A stretch of 64,000 nucleotides of DNA. It comes from Mucilaginibacter aquaedulcis. Its GTDB lineage: Bacteria; Bacteroidota; Bacteroidia; Sphingobacteriales; Sphingobacteriaceae. Both the position numbers and the translations under genes were made by a program. Shown here piece by piece: positions 42,824-52,612 of the stretch. The notes under the pieces were generated by a model. It was not told the DNA's origin and ran no database searches. It saw only the letters and a list, made by a program, of their open reading frames with translations. Position 1 is the stretch's first letter; each line of letters begins with the position of its first letter. The DNA lies in the NCBI RefSeq assembly GCF_030409325.1, contig NZ_JAUFPR010000002.1, positions 2,418,001 to 2,482,000 on the forward strand. The letters run 5' to 3'.

Positions 42824-45196
42824 ATGCTCGTAGTAAAAAGAGACGGTAGAAAAGAGTCGGTAAAATTCGACAAGATCACAGCACGTATTGAAAAACTGTG
42901 CTATGGGTTTAACCTGGTTGACCCAATTGATGTGGCAAAAAAGGTAATTGAAGGCTTATTTGATGGTGTAACCACCTCCGAGCTTGACAACCTTGCCGCC
43001 GAAACAGCTGCATCCTTAACCACAAAGCACCCTGACTATGCTTTGCTGGCTTCGCGCATAGCGGTATCAAACCTGCATAAAAACACTATTAAGTCGTTTT
43101 CAGAAACCATGCGTTTGCTGCATGGCTATATTGACCCTAAAACCGGTAAAGACGCATCGCTTATTGCTGATGATGTATGGGAAGTAATTGAAAAGAACGC
43201 CGAACTACTTGATAGCACCATCATTTATGATCGCGACTTTGGTTTCGATTACTTCGGTTTTAAAACGCTTGAAAAATCATACCTGCTAAAAATTAACGGT
43301 AAAATAGCCGAGCGTCCGCAGCACCTGTTCATGCGTGTGTCTGTTGGTATCCACAAAGAGGATATCGAAAGCGCTATCAAAACCTACCACTTAATGAGCG
43401 AGCGCTGGTTTACCCACGCTACCCCTACCCTGTTTAATGCAGGTACACCAAAACCACAAATGTCGTCATGCTTTTTATTAACCATGAAGGATGACAGTAT
43501 TGACGGTATCTATGATACTTTAAAACAAACTGCCAAAATTTCACAAAGTGCAGGTGGCATTGGTTTAAGCATCCACAATGTACGTGCTACAGGCTCATAC
43601 ATCAGCGGTACAAACGGTACCAGCAACGGTATTATCCCGATGTTGCGCGTATTTAACGATACTGCCCGTTATGTTGATCAAGGCGGCGGTAAACGTAAAG
43701 GTGCCTTTGCTATTTATTTAGAGCCTTGGCATGCAGATATATTTGAATTTTTAGATCTGCGCAAAAATCACGGTAAGGAAGAAATGCGTGCCCGCGACTT
43801 GTTCTACGCTCTTTGGGTGTCTGACCTGTTCATGGAGCGTGTGGAAGCCAATGCCGATTGGAGCCTGTTTTGCCCGCACGAAGCACCAGGCCTGGCCGAT
43901 TGTTTCGGTGCCGAGTTTGTTGAACTGTACACCCGTTACGAAAAAGAAGGTCGTGCCCGTAAAGTGATCAAAGCGCAGGATCTTTGGTTTGCTGTACTGG
44001 ACGCTCAGGTTGAAACCGGTACACCATACCTGTTATATAAAGATGCTGCCAACAGCAAATCGAACCAGCAAAATTTAGGTACCATCAAAAGTTCAAACCT
44101 TTGTACCGAAATTATGGAGTATACCGATGCCAACGAAATTGCGGTTTGTAACCTGGCTTCGTTAGCATTGCCTCGTTACGTGATCAACGGTGAGTTTGAT
44201 CACCAGAAATTATATGAGGTAACTTACCAGGCTACCCTTAACCTTAACCGTATTATTGACGGCAACTACTACCCTGTTGCCGAAGCAGAATATTCAAACT
44301 TAAGGCACCGCCCTATTGGTTTAGGTGTACAAGGCCTGGCCGATACTTTTATTCAGCTGCGTATGCCGTTTGAAAGCGACGAGGCTAAACAACTGAACAA
44401 AGAGATCTTTGAAACCATTTACTTTGCTGCCATGACGGCTTCAAAAGATCTGGCTATAAAAGATGGCGCTTATGAAACTTTCCCTGGCTCACCTTTATCA
44501 AAGGGTAAATTCCAGTTTGACTTGTGGAACGTATCTCCGGCCAGCACCCGTTGGGATTGGGAAAACCTGCGTTTAGATGTAATGAACCATGGTGTTCGTA
44601 ACTCATTGTTAGTAGCACCGATGCCAACAGCATCTACTTCACAAATATTGGGTAACAACGAGTGCTTTGAGCCATATACCTCAAACATTTACACCCGCCG
44701 TGTGCTAAGCGGAGAGTTCATTGTAGTAAACAAATACTTACTGCGCGATCTGGTTAACCTTGGCTTATGGACCCCAGCGATGAAAGATAAGATCATCACC
44801 GCAAACGGATCTATCCAGGATATTGCCGAGATACCTGCCGATATCAAAGAACTGTACAAAACAGTTTGGGAAATAAAAATGCGTAACATCATTGATATGG
44901 CTGCCGATAGAGGTGCTTATGTTTGCCAGTCGCAATCATTAAACCTGTTCATCAACTCGCCAAACGCGTCGAAATTAACTTCAATGCACTTCTACGCATG
45001 GAAAAAAGGTTTAAAAACCGGTATGTACTACTTGCGTACTCAAGCTGCATCACAAGCGGTTAAGTTCACTGTTGAAAATCAGGGCGGTTCAAACATGGAA
45101 CCTGTGATACCAGAACACGTAGCTCAAATTGCAGACAACGTACCAGAAGGCCCAAGCTGCTCAATGGAAGAAGGCTGCGTTACCTGTTCTGCATAA
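42824..45196 (+). CDS. nrdA: ribonucleotide reductase class I, alpha subunit
   Basis: The 790-residue catalytic subunit reduces ribonucleoside diphosphates. An N-terminal ATP-cone ([20 protein letters not shown]) gives overall activity control by dATP. The barrel holds the substrate Cys in PQMSSCFLL, the radical Cys region NLCTEIMEY and its partner residues, and the radical-transfer Tyr pair near [19 protein letters not shown]. The C-terminal CVTCSA pair reduces the active-site disulfide. The sequence is of the eukaryote-like subclass, matching nrdB. A terminator follows. Confidence 0.97.
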   Translation: MLVVKRDGRKESVKFDKITARIEKLCYGFNLVDPIDVAKKVIEGLFDGVTTSELDNLAAETAASLTTKHPDYALLASRIAVSNLHKNTIKSFSETMRLLHGYIDPKTGKDASLIADDVWEVIEKNAELLDSTIIYDRDFGFDYFGFKTLEKSYLLKINGKIAERPQHLFMRVSVGIHKEDIESAIKTYHLMSERWFTHATPTLFNAGTPKPQMSSCFLLTMKDDSIDGIYDTLKQTAKISQSAGGIGLSIHNVRATGSYISGTNGTSNGIIPMLRVFNDTARYVDQGGGKRKGAFAIYLEPWHADIFEFLDLRKNHGKEEMRARDLFYALWVSDLFMERVEANADWSLFCPHEAPGLADCFGAEFVELYTRYEKEGRARKVIKAQDLWFAVLDAQVETGTPYLLYKDAANSKSNQQNLGTIKSSNLCTEIMEYTDANEIAVCNLASLALPRYVINGEFDHQKLYEVTYQATLNLNRIIDGNYYPVAEAEYSNLRHRPIGLGVQGLADTFIQLRMPFESDEAKQLNKEIFETIYFAAMTASKDLAIKDGAYETFPGSPLSKGKFQFDLWNVSPASTRWDWENLRLDVMNHGVRNSLLVAPMPTASTSQILGNNECFEPYTSNIYTRRVLSGEFIVVNKYLLRDLVNLGLWTPAMKDKIITANGSIQDIAEIPADIKELYKTVWEIKMRNIIDMAADRGAYVCQSQSLNLFINSPNASKLTSMHFYAWKKGLKTGMYYLRTQAASQAVKFTVENQGGSNMEPVIPEHVAQIADNVPEGPSCSMEEGCVTCSA

Positions 45197-45241
45197 TTCT
45201 TTGATTATAGGATAAAAAACAAAAGATAAAGGATTATTATC

Positions 45242-45279
45242 AAACGTCCGTAAGCTGAAAGGTTTACGGACGTTTTTAT
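45242..45279 (+). terminator. intrinsic terminator of nrdBA
   Basis: AAACGTCCGTAA / TTACGGACGTTT stem with TTTATTTT after it, 45 nt past nrdA. Confidence 0.92.
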
Positions 45280-45394
45280 TTTGATGGCTTTATCCTGACC
45301 GTAGAGTTTGCTATGCCTATTGCTATTATCCGTAATTTTGTATTAAACACACCGGACTCATGCCGACTTTCCGACATCCGGATTTAAAAAACAA

Positions 45395-45601
45395 ATGACC
45401 AAACACGAGATCATCCGTTGCGAACGCTGCGAGGCGCCTTTTGAATGTAAAGCCAATTCATTCACCAAGTGCCAGTGCAGCACCGTGCAGCTCAGCCTCA
45501 ACGAGGTGCAGTACGTAAGCGAACTGTATGAAGGATGCCTCTGCGCCAACTGCCTCCTGGTTATTCAGCAAGAGTATAGGGAAAGTATGGGGTTGGTGTA
45601 G
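45395..45601 (+). CDS. Cys_rich_CWC family protein
   Basis: A 68-residue protein with the CWC pattern: CERCEAPFEC, then KCQC, then the late GCLCANCL, seven to eight Cys that probably bind zinc. The gap LSLNEVQYVSELYEG matches the family. Function is not known; members are small cytoplasmic proteins. The ATG start at 45395 gives the full first Cys pair. It lies between the nrdA terminator and the long repeat at 45641. Confidence 0.82.
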   Translation: MTKHEIIRCERCEAPFECKANSFTKCQCSTVQLSLNEVQYVSELYEGCLCANCLLVIQQEYRESMGLV

Positions 45602-45640
45602 GTTAATCCCTGTTAGATTGCCGGAATTACATGGCGAAGT

Positions 45641-46189
45641 CCCGCTCTTGGCCGCGGGAAGGCCAGTTACTTTTTTCTTGATAAAAAAGTAACCAAAAAA
45701 TCAAGACAAAAAAAAGCTTCTGCCCACAGGCAAAACTCCCGGCCCGCTTTTTTGTCGGGCCATTACCCGCATTTTTTTATCATTTCATCCTTGTCATCCT
45801 GAACGTTTCGTCTTTTATTTTAAATTCTATTCATTCTTCAATTCAATAAATTCTGATTCAGACATTCAGCAGACCAGCTTCGGGCGAAAAGCAGGCAGAA
45901 CATGTTGGTCTCTCTGCTGGGAGGGGCATCTGATTCAGACATTCAGCAGACCAGCTTCGGGCGAAAAGCAGGCAGAACATGTTGGTCTCTGTGCTGGGAG
46001 GGGCATTAGCAAACCTTTCCGAAGCAATGGCAATGAGCGAACGAAGTAGAGGTAAGGTTTAGCAGCCCGTGGTTCTGAATGCTTTGCGGGGAAAAGGCCT
46101 CGTGCGGCAAAGAAGCCTCTCTGCTGAAAGCCTTTTTGGTTACTTTTGTGGCGACAAAAGTGACTGGCCCTCCCGCGGCCAAGAGCGGG
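45641..46189. repeat. long composite repeat, copy 1, with its own terminal inverted repeat
   Basis: The ends 45641-45670 and 46160-46189 are reverse complements at 28 of 30 positions (CCCGCTCTTGGCCGCGGGA...). Inside them GTTACTTTTTTCTTGATAAA forms a hairpin, and the middle (AAAGCTTCTGCCCACAGGCA, AACTCCCGGCCCGC, ...) matches copy 2 at 59757-60267. No transposase or long frame is present. Confidence 0.9.
45853..46006 (+). repeat. 77-bp tandem duplication inside long repeat copy 1
   Basis: 45853-45929 and 45930-46006 are identical except for one base (TCTCTCTGCTGGG against TCTCTGTGCTGGG). Copy 2 has a single equivalent. Confidence 0.92.
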
Positions 46190-46389
46190 TATACGCCCAG
46201 TAATAACATACACACAATCAATTGAAGCGTTTGTATAATTCACACAATCGCTTTAGCTTAAATAAGTAACATTCCCGTTACTCACAGCTAAGCTAAATTC
46301 CATTCAGTAATAACATTAATCCTTTTCAATTTATGCCAGTCATATATGTGTACGTCTTTTAGTTAGATGTACTATTAATGATTATCACC

Positions 46390-46560
46390 ATGAAAAAGAG
46401 ATTTCTTGCATATGCATTCTTATTAGCATCAATAGTATCAGTAACCTCAGGTTGCATGGTACGCGAAGGATACGGAAACCGCAGGTACCATCATGACAGG
46501 TATCATAACGGTTATAACAATGGCTACGATCATAACCATGATCATGACCACGGTTATTAA
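46390..46560 (+). CDS. small His/Tyr-rich lipoprotein
   Basis: A 56-residue predicted lipoprotein: signal MKKRFLAYAFLLASIVSVTS with lipobox SVTSGC, then a short mature part rich in His, Asp, Tyr, Asn and Arg (YHHDRYHNGY, DHNHDHDHGY). Such tails often bind metal ions, but the function is unknown. An in-frame ATG four codons upstream is less likely. It is a single gene after a long repeat, with no operon partner. Confidence 0.6.
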   Translation: MKKRFLAYAFLLASIVSVTSGCMVREGYGNRRYHHDRYHNGYNNGYDHNHDHDHGY

Positions 46561-46701
46561 TTAAAGAGTTGTTATTGAGTTGATTGATTGATAAATGATG
46601 AAAGGGTGGTGATTGAAAGATCATCGCTCTTTTTTGTTTAAAGGCTATCGCAATGTTGGCGTTATTAAGATCCGTATCCGAAAAAATAAAAACTGGAAAA
46701 C

Positions 46702-46822
46702 GTTGTCATTTCGACAAACATGCGTGGGGAAGTGTGCTGGGGTGAGGAGAAATCTTATACTATATGTCAGCGGATTTGCTGCTCGTATAAGATTTCTCCT
46801 CGTTCCTCGTCGAAATGACAAC
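46702..46822. repeat. GTCATTTCGAC palindromic repeat, copy 2
   Basis: GTTGTCATTTCGAC on the left faces GTCGAAATGACAAC on the right; GAGGAGAAATCTTATAC faces GTATAAGATTTCTCCTC inside. The left arm carries an extra ~25-nt GTGGGGAAGTGTGCTGGGG stretch. Confidence 0.82.
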
Positions 46823-46962
46823 TTTTTATTTCCCCGAACGCTTATAATTTTACAATTAGCCTGCCACATAATATTTCAGTCAAATTCACCCCAAAAAACA
46901 TACCTTCCACTCCACTCCCCGCACCATATCAACCTATTACAAAAACTTTTTTACTCAACCGC

Positions 46963-46992
46963 TTGAAAATCAAAAAATAGTAGCTACCTTTG
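46963..46992 (+). promoter_or_regulatory. promoter of rpsL-rpsG-fusA
   Basis: CTTG (46963-46966) and TACCTTTG (46985-46992) fit the Bacteroidota -33/-7 boxes with an 18-bp gap; transcription would start near 46999, 39 nt before rpsL. Confidence 0.65.
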
Positions 46993-47037
46993 CAGTCCTT
47001 AAAATAAGGATAAAACTGTAAATACAAAAAAGGAAAA

Positions 47038-47451
47038 ATGCCTACTATTCAGCAATTAGTTAGAAAAGGTAGAGTAGCTCTGGTTGACAAGAGTAAGTCA
47101 CCAGCGTTGGACAGCTGTCCACAGCGAAGAGGCGTATGCACCCGCGTGTATACCACTACCCCTAAAAAACCAAACTCAGCAATGCGTAAAGTTGCCCGTG
47201 TGCGCTTAACCAACGGAAAAGAAGTAAATGCTTACATCCCGGGTGAAGGTCACAACTTACAGGAGCACTCTATCGTTTTGATCCGCGGTGGTCGTGTTAA
47301 GGATTTACCAGGTGTACGTTACCACATCATCCGTGGTGCATTAGATACATCAGGTGTAGCCGGTCGTAACCAACGTCGTTCTAAATATGGTACTAAACGC
47401 CCTAAACCAGGACAAGCTGCTGCAGCTCCTGCAAAAGGTAAAAAGAAATAA
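47038..47451 (+). CDS. rpsL: 30S ribosomal protein S12
   Basis: The 137-residue decoding-centre protein has the invariant [18 protein letters not shown] and [10 protein letters not shown] segments and [10 protein letters not shown]. Lys in PKKPNSA, the classical streptomycin site, is unchanged. The C-terminal tail ([11 protein letters not shown]) is a usual Bacteroidota extension. It is the first gene of the str group; rpsG starts 19 bp after, preceded by AAGGAGG, one of the few clear Shine-Dalgarno sequences here. Confidence 0.98.
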   Translation: MPTIQQLVRKGRVALVDKSKSPALDSCPQRRGVCTRVYTTTPKKPNSAMRKVARVRLTNGKEVNAYIPGEGHNLQEHSIVLIRGGRVKDLPGVRYHIIRGALDTSGVAGRNQRRSKYGTKRPKPGQAAAAPAKGKKK

Positions 47452-47470
47452 TTAAGGAGGATAGATAGCA

Positions 47471-47938
47471 ATGAGAAAGTCAAAACCAAAAAAGAGAATT
47501 ATCCTTCCTGATCCAAGGTTCAATGATACCCTGGTAACAAGGTTTGTAAATAACATGATGTATGATGGTAAAAAATCTACCGCGTACTCTATATTCTACA
47601 ACGCAGTTGATATTGTTGAAAAGAAAACCAGCGAAAGCGGTTTAGAGACCTGGAAAAAGGCTTTAAACAATGTAATGCCAGCTGTTGAAGTTAAAAGCCG
47701 CCGTGTAGGTGGTGCAAACTTCCAGGTTCCAACTGAAGTTCGTCCTGAGCGTAAAATAGCTTTAGGTATGAAATGGTTGATCAGCTATGCACGTCGTCGT
47801 GGTGAAAAAACCATGATGGAGAAATTAGCCGGTGAAATCATATCAGCAGCTAAAGGTGAAGGTGCAGCAGTGAAGAAAAAAGAAGATACGCACAAAATGG
47901 CTGAAGCCAACAAAGCGTTCTCACACTTCAGATTCTAA
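47471..47938 (+). CDS. rpsG: 30S ribosomal protein S7
   Basis: A 155-residue protein of normal length that nucleates the 30S head. It includes [22 protein letters not shown] at the N-terminus and the rRNA-binding beta-hairpin [19 protein letters not shown]. The ending [19 protein letters not shown] is normal for the family. A 150-bp gap with repeated GATTACACCGAT words separates it from fusA. Confidence 0.98.
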   Translation: MRKSKPKKRIILPDPRFNDTLVTRFVNNMMYDGKKSTAYSIFYNAVDIVEKKTSESGLETWKKALNNVMPAVEVKSRRVGGANFQVPTEVRPERKIALGMKWLISYARRRGEKTMMEKLAGEIISAAKGEGAAVKKKEDTHKMAEANKAFSHFRF

Positions 47939-47946
47939 TCATAAAA

Positions 47947-48074
47947 GATTACACCGATATAGAAAGGATTACACCGATTATATATTAAGATTACACCGGT
48001 TTAGTATGATTGCACTTTATTATGAAGTGAGATCAAAACAGATCGGTGTAATCATTAAAAAAATCAGTGAAATC
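47947..48074. repeat. word-type inverted repeat between rpsG and fusA
   Basis: GATTACACCGAT at 47947-47958 and 47967-47978, GATTACACCGGT at 47989-48000, then the reverse complement ATCGGTGTAATC at 48042-48053 and a weaker ATCAGTGAAATC at 48063-48074. A small CACTT/AAGTG hairpin lies in the loop. Confidence 0.9.
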
Positions 48075-48088
48075 ATAAATCAAATAAA

Positions 48089-50200
48089 ATGTCAAGAGAT
48101 CTAAGATATACAAGAAATATTGGTATTGCCGCTCACATTGATGCCGGTAAAACCACCACCACCGAGCGTATCCTTTACTATGCCGGCGTTAGCCACAAAA
48201 TTGGTGAAGTACACGAAGGTGCTGCAACAATGGACTGGATGGCTCAGGAGCAGGAACGTGGTATTACCATTACATCTGCTGCTACAACAGTAAACTGGAA
48301 ATACAGAGGCCACAACTATCACATGAACATCATTGATACCCCAGGGCACGTGGACTTTACCGTAGAGGTAAACCGTTCATTACGTGTATTGGATGGCTTG
48401 GTTTTCCTTTTCAGCGCGGTTGATGGTGTTGAGCCTCAATCTGAAACCAACTGGAGACTTGCTAACAACTATAACGTTGCCCGTATCGGTTTCGTTAACA
48501 AGATGGACCGTTCTGGTGCCGATTTCTTGAACGTTGTTAAACAAGTTAAAAGCATGCTGGGCAGCAACGCTGTTCCTTTGCAGTTGCCAATTGGTGCTGA
48601 AGAACACTTTAAAGGTGTGGTTGACTTAATTAACTGGAGAGGTATTGTTTGGAATGAGCATGATAAAGGTATGACCTTTACCGAAGTGCCTATCCCGGAG
48701 GATATGATCGAGGAAGCAACCGAGTGGAGAGAGAAATTATTAGAATCAGTAGCTGAGTATGACGAAAGCCTGATGGAAAAATTCTTTGATGCTCCTGAAA
48801 CAATCACTGAGCGTGAAGTACTTGATGCTTTACGTAAAGCTGTTTTAGATGCTAAGATTGTTCCTATGGTTTGTGGTTCATCTTTCAAAAACAAAGGTGT
48901 ACAAACCATGCTTGACTACGTGATGGAATTATTGCCTTCACCTATGGACGTTGAAGGTATCATCGGTACTAACCCTGATACTGGCGAAGAGATCCTGCGT
49001 AAACCAGATGTTAAAGAACCATTTGCAGCATTAGCGTTTAAAATCGCGACTGACCCATTCGTAGGTCGTTTGTGCTTTATCCGCGTATACTCAGGTAACC
49101 TTGAGGCTGGTTCATATGTACACAACATGCGTTCAGATAACAAAGAGCGTATCAGCCGTATATTCCAGATGCACGCTAACAAGCAAAACCCTATCCCTAA
49201 CGTAGGTGCAGGTGATATTGCTGCGGTAGTAGGCTTTAAGGATATCAAAACTGGTGATACCCTTTGCGACGAGAAACATCCGATCATTCTGGAGTCAATG
49301 AACTTCCCTGAGCCGGTTATCGGTTTAGCTATTGAGCCTAAAACTCAGGCCGACGTAGATAAATTAGGTATGGCTTTAGGTAAACTTGCCGAAGAAGATC
49401 CAACCTTCCGTGTAAACTCTGACGAAGAAACCGGCCAAACTGTAATTTCAGGTATGGGCGAGCTTCACTTGGATATCATCATGGACCGCTTAAAACGTGA
49501 GTTTAAAGTAGAGGTTAACCAGGGTGCTCCGCAAGTAGCTTACAAAGAGTCAATCACCGGTACTGTACAGCACCGTGAAACATACAAGAAACAAACAGGT
49601 GGTCGTGGTAAGTTTGCCGATATTCAGGTTATCCTGTCGCCAAATGACGAAGGTAAAGAAGGCTTACAGTTTGTGAACGAAATTAGCGGTGGTTCAATCC
49701 CTCGTGAGTTTATCCCATCTGTACAAAAAGGCTTCGAAGCTTCAATGGTAAACGGTGTATTAGCCGGCTTCCCATTAACCAGCTTAAAAGTTCGTTTAAT
49801 TGATGGTTCATTCCACGCTGTCGATTCAGATGCATTGTCATTTGAGTTAGCTGCTAAAATGGCTTACCGTGAGGCATTGCCAAAATGTAAACCAGTATTA
49901 CTTGAGCCGATCATGAAAATCGAGATCCTTACCCCTGAAGAAAACATGGGTGATGTAATCGGTGATATGAACCGTCGTCGTGGCCAGCTGTTAGGTATGG
50001 ATTCACGTGCAGGTGCACAGGTTATTAAAGCAACTGTACCACTTTCTGAAATGTTTGGTTATGTAACTCAGTTACGTACCATTACTTCAGGCCGTGCTAC
50101 TTCAACCATGGAGTTTGATCACTATGCTGAAGCACCACGTAACGTACAGGACGAAGTAATAGCTAAAGTAAAAGGCAAAAAAGCCGCTGCTAACGCGTAA
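48089..50200 (+). CDS. fusA: elongation factor G
   Basis: The 703-residue GTPase moves tRNAs and mRNA during translation. G1 AHIDAGKTT (residues ~15-23), G2 RGITITSA, G3 DTPGHVDF and G4 NKMD are in order, then domains II-V with GMGELHLDI and the [15 protein letters not shown] end. The GTPase part is standard; the C-terminus KGKKAAANA is short and basic. Length and domain set indicate the housekeeping EF-G in the str operon, not a resistance-type paralogue. Confidence 0.98.
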   Translation: MSRDLRYTRNIGIAAHIDAGKTTTTERILYYAGVSHKIGEVHEGAATMDWMAQEQERGITITSAATTVNWKYRGHNYHMNIIDTPGHVDFTVEVNRSLRVLDGLVFLFSAVDGVEPQSETNWRLANNYNVARIGFVNKMDRSGADFLNVVKQVKSMLGSNAVPLQLPIGAEEHFKGVVDLINWRGIVWNEHDKGMTFTEVPIPEDMIEEATEWREKLLESVAEYDESLMEKFFDAPETITEREVLDALRKAVLDAKIVPMVCGSSFKNKGVQTMLDYVMELLPSPMDVEGIIGTNPDTGEEILRKPDVKEPFAALAFKIATDPFVGRLCFIRVYSGNLEAGSYVHNMRSDNKERISRIFQMHANKQNPIPNVGAGDIAAVVGFKDIKTGDTLCDEKHPIILESMNFPEPVIGLAIEPKTQADVDKLGMALGKLAEEDPTFRVNSDEETGQTVISGMGELHLDIIMDRLKREFKVEVNQGAPQVAYKESITGTVQHRETYKKQTGGRGKFADIQVILSPNDEGKEGLQFVNEISGGSIPREFIPSVQKGFEASMVNGVLAGFPLTSLKVRLIDGSFHAVDSDALSFELAAKMAYREALPKCKPVLLEPIMKIEILTPEENMGDVIGDMNRRRGQLLGMDSRAGAQVIKATVPLSEMFGYVTQLRTITSGRATSTMEFDHYAEAPRNVQDEVIAKVKGKKAAANA

Positions 50201-50202
50201 TT

Positions 50203-50251
50203 AGAGATTAGTTGATTGGTGATTAGAGAATAGTTACCAATCAACTTTTTA
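50203..50251 (+). repeat. word-type hairpin between fusA and rpsJ
   Basis: AGTTGATTGG (50210-50219) pairs perfectly with CCAATCAACT (50237-50246); GATTAGAG words fill both sides and TTTTT follows, so it could also act as a terminator or attenuator ahead of rpsJ. Confidence 0.75.
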
Positions 50252-50312
50252 AATACAATAAATCGACTTCCCTAATAAATAGCTCTTAGGATAAGTCACA
50301 AAACAAATTAAC

Positions 50313-50618
50313 ATGAGCCAAAGAATCAGGATCAAATTAAAATCTTACGATTACAACCTGGTAGATAAATCTGCTGAGAAAATCGTAAAAACAGTAAAGC
50401 CAACTGGCGCTGTAGTTAGCGGACCACTTCCGTTACCAACCGAAAAGAAAATTTTCACTGTATTACGTTCACCACACGTAAACAAAAAGGCACGTGAGCA
50501 ATTTCAATTATGCTCATACAAGCGTTTATTAGACATTTACAGCTCTAACTCAAAAACTGTAGATGCCCTGATGAAACTTGAATTGCCAAGCGGTGTTGAA
50601 GTAGAGATCAAAGTTTGA
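50313..50618 (+). CDS. rpsJ: 30S ribosomal protein S10
   Basis: A 101-residue head protein and NusE transcription factor. [44 protein letters not shown] and the SREQF-like [13 protein letters not shown] loop are family marks. In many bacteria rpsJ opens the S10 operon with rplC next; here a strong terminator follows and no other ribosomal gene is found within the next 13 kb. Confidence 0.98.
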   Translation: MSQRIRIKLKSYDYNLVDKSAEKIVKTVKPTGAVVSGPLPLPTEKKIFTVLRSPHVNKKAREQFQLCSYKRLLDIYSSNSKTVDALMKLELPSGVEVEIKV

Positions 50619-50654
50619 TAGATGCCCGGCCCACTGAAAGGTGTGGGACAACAT

Positions 50655-50690
50655 AAAAAAACACCATCCGGTAACCGGGTGGTGTTTTTT
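50655..50690 (+). terminator. intrinsic terminator of rpsJ
   Basis: AAAAAACACCATCCGG / CCGGGTGGTGTTTTTT stem (16 bp, one wobble) with a TAA loop, 37 nt after rpsJ. Confidence 0.93.
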
Positions 50691-50756
50691 GTTTTAAGGG
50701 GCCATTCAATTTTGTTATTGTTTAGTTGTTCCTCCTCCTAACGACATTTTTTCTCA

Positions 50757-50888
50757 ATTGCGCTCGTCTATGACGAGTGCTTAACATGGGTTTACGTTTA
50801 AAACGTAAACCCATGTTAAAAACCATTGAGGTGAACCGGCGATAAAATCGCCAAACCATATTAAGCACTCGTCACAGACGAGCGCAAG
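50757..50888. repeat. nested palindromic element with TTGCGCTCGTC ends
   Basis: Outer arms TTGCGCTCGTCTATGACGAG (50758 on) and CTCGTCACAGACGAGCGCAA (to 50887) pair over ~30 bp. Inside is a perfect 19-1-19 palindrome (50781-50819) and a GGCGAT/ATCGCC hairpin. A single outer-arm fragment recurs at 56179-56202. Confidence 0.85.
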
Positions 50889-50964
50889 AATAAATGATAA
50901 ACTTATTTCTTCTCATCCATTCGTTCTTTCCAATAATCTCAAAGTCCAACAGTCCATAAGTCCC

Positions 50965-52506
50965 CTACAACGGCATATTCCCATGCTTTTTCCGTGGGTT
51001 ATTTACCACTTTATTTTCGAGCATTTTGAAGGCCTGTATCAGTTTTATACGAGTTTCGGCAGGCTCTATTACTTCATCAATAAAACCACGCTCAGCGGCA
51101 CGGTATGGATTGGCAAAGGTATCTGAGTACAGCTGCTCCATCTCGCGCCATTTAGCTTCTTTGTCTTTGGCGGTATTGATCTCTCGTTTAAAAATAATTT
51201 CGGCAGCTCCCTTAGCACCCATAACGGCAATCTCTGCCGATGGCCAGGCAAAGTTCATGTCAGCACCTATGTGTTTGGAGTTCATCACATCGTAAGCGCC
51301 TCCGTAGGCTTTACGGGTAATAACGGTAATGCGCGGCACGGTGGCCTCACAAAAAGCATACAGCAGCTTTGCCCCGTTGGTTATGATAGCGTTCCACTCC
51401 TGGTCGGTACCGGGTAAAAAGCCGGGCACATCTTCAAATACCAGCAGCGGAATATTAAAGCTATCGCAAAAGCGCACAAAGCGTGCAGCTTTAATAGACG
51501 AATGAATATCAAGCACACCAGCCAAAAAAGCAGGCTGATTGGCCACAATGCCAATACTGCGCCCGGCCAGGCGGGCAAAACCTACCACAATGTTCTCGGC
51601 AAAATCTTTATGCACCTCCAGGAATGATCCGCTATCGATCACATGATCCATAATTTCGCGGATGTCATACGGGGTTGAAGCTACCTCGGGCAGCAGGCTG
51701 TTCAACTCAGGGCGTAGTTCGTTTTGTATCTCGTATGGTACTGATGGCGCTTTATCCTCGCAATTTTGAGGCATATAACTCAACAGCGCTTTTATATTTT
51801 GAATAGCCGCTATTTCATTGGCACAGGCAAAATGCGTAACGCCTGATTTGGTAGCATGGGTAGTAGCTCCCCCCAATTCTTCGGAGGTTACCTCTTCGTG
51901 GGTTACTGTTTTCACCACATTGGGACCGGTCACAAACATATAGGAGGTATTCTCCACCATTAAAATAAAGTCGGTAATAGCGGGCGAGTATACTGCACCA
52001 CCCGCGCAGGGACCCATAATGGCTGATATTTGCGGTATCACTCCTGATGCCAGCGTATTGCGGTAAAAAATATCGGCATAACCGCCAAGTGATACTACCC
52101 CTTCCTGAATGCGCGCGCCTCCCGAGTCGTTAAGTCCGATAACCGGCGCCCCGTTCTTGATGGCCAAATCCATGATCTTGCAAATCTTTTCGGCATGGGT
52201 TTCTGAAAGCGAACCGCCGAAAACGGTAAAATCCTGCGAAAACACGTACACCAAACGACCGTTTATAGTGCCGTAACCGGTTATAACACCATCGCCCGGG
52301 TATTTTTCTTTCTCCATACCAAAGTCGGTTGAGCGGTGGGCCACCAGCATCCCGATCTCCTGAAAGGAACCCTCATCCAATAAAAAATGCAAACGCTCAC
52401 GTGCGGTTAGTTTCCCCTTTTTATGCTGACTTTCAATACGTAATGTGCCTCCGCCTTCAAATGCTTTCTGGCGTTTCTCCCTTAGTAATCCGAGCTTTTT
52501 ATTCAC
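50965..52506 (-). CDS. acyl-CoA carboxylase, carboxyltransferase (beta) subunit
   Basis: The 513-residue protein is a propionyl-CoA carboxylase beta-type or methylmalonyl-CoA decarboxylase alpha-type carboxyltransferase, moving carboxyl between biotin and an acyl-CoA. Crotonase-like N- and C-halves are seen; [31 protein letters not shown], the oxyanion motif [13 protein letters not shown] and, in the C-half, [20 protein letters not shown] are family marks. No biotin carboxylase or biotin carrier gene lies next to it, so whether it acts as carboxylase or decarboxylase cannot be decided here. Confidence 0.92.
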   Translation of the reverse strand: MNKKLGLLREKRQKAFEGGGTLRIESQHKKGKLTARERLHFLLDEGSFQEIGMLVAHRSTDFGMEKEKYPGDGVITGYGTINGRLVYVFSQDFTVFGGSLSETHAEKICKIMDLAIKNGAPVIGLNDSGGARIQEGVVSLGGYADIFYRNTLASGVIPQISAIMGPCAGGAVYSPAITDFILMVENTSYMFVTGPNVVKTVTHEEVTSEELGGATTHATKSGVTHFACANEIAAIQNIKALLSYMPQNCEDKAPSVPYEIQNELRPELNSLLPEVASTPYDIREIMDHVIDSGSFLEVHKDFAENIVVGFARLAGRSIGIVANQPAFLAGVLDIHSSIKAARFVRFCDSFNIPLLVFEDVPGFLPGTDQEWNAIITNGAKLLYAFCEATVPRITVITRKAYGGAYDVMNSKHIGADMNFAWPSAEIAVMGAKGAAEIIFKREINTAKDKEAKWREMEQLYSDTFANPYRAAERGFIDEVIEPAETRIKLIQAFKMLENKVVNNPRKKHGNMPL

Positions 52507-52612
52507 AATTCAGGTTGTTTGTAATAGGTTAAAAATAGTAATTAAATTGTAAGATTAGCCTAAAACTATATTCGCATAAGCTTTGATATGTATTTTTCAT
52601 ATATTTGTAATA

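Larger units (their letters stand above)
45602..46389. other. 788-bp spacer occupied mainly by a long repeat
   Basis: About 550 bp are the composite repeat 45641-46189. The remaining ~200 bp before the small lipoprotein is AT-rich with a GTTACTCACAGCTAAGC stretch and no other feature. Confidence 0.7.
46561..47037. other. 477-bp spacer: palindromic repeat and ribosomal promoter
   Basis: Holds a palindromic repeat (46702-46822) and the rpsL promoter (46963-46992). The sequence between is AT-rich with no further feature. Confidence 0.6.
50619..50964. other. 346-bp spacer: terminator and nested palindromes
   Basis: Holds the rpsJ terminator (50655-50690) and the palindromic element 50757-50888; the remaining sequence shows nothing. 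Confidence 0.7.

Noticed and set aside
45641..46189. Insertion sequence or MITE with target-site duplication
   Set aside because: There are good terminal inverted repeats, but no transposase frame, no clear flanking direct repeat, and the ends are not shared with the homologous copy.
45935..46243. 102-codon minus-strand frame
   Set aside because: It lies inside the long repeat and across the tandem duplication; copy 2 does not keep the frame.
47947..48074. CRISPR-like array (repeated GATTACACCGAT)
   Set aside because: Repeats are only 12 nt with 8-10-nt gaps, one set is inverted, and no cas gene is present.
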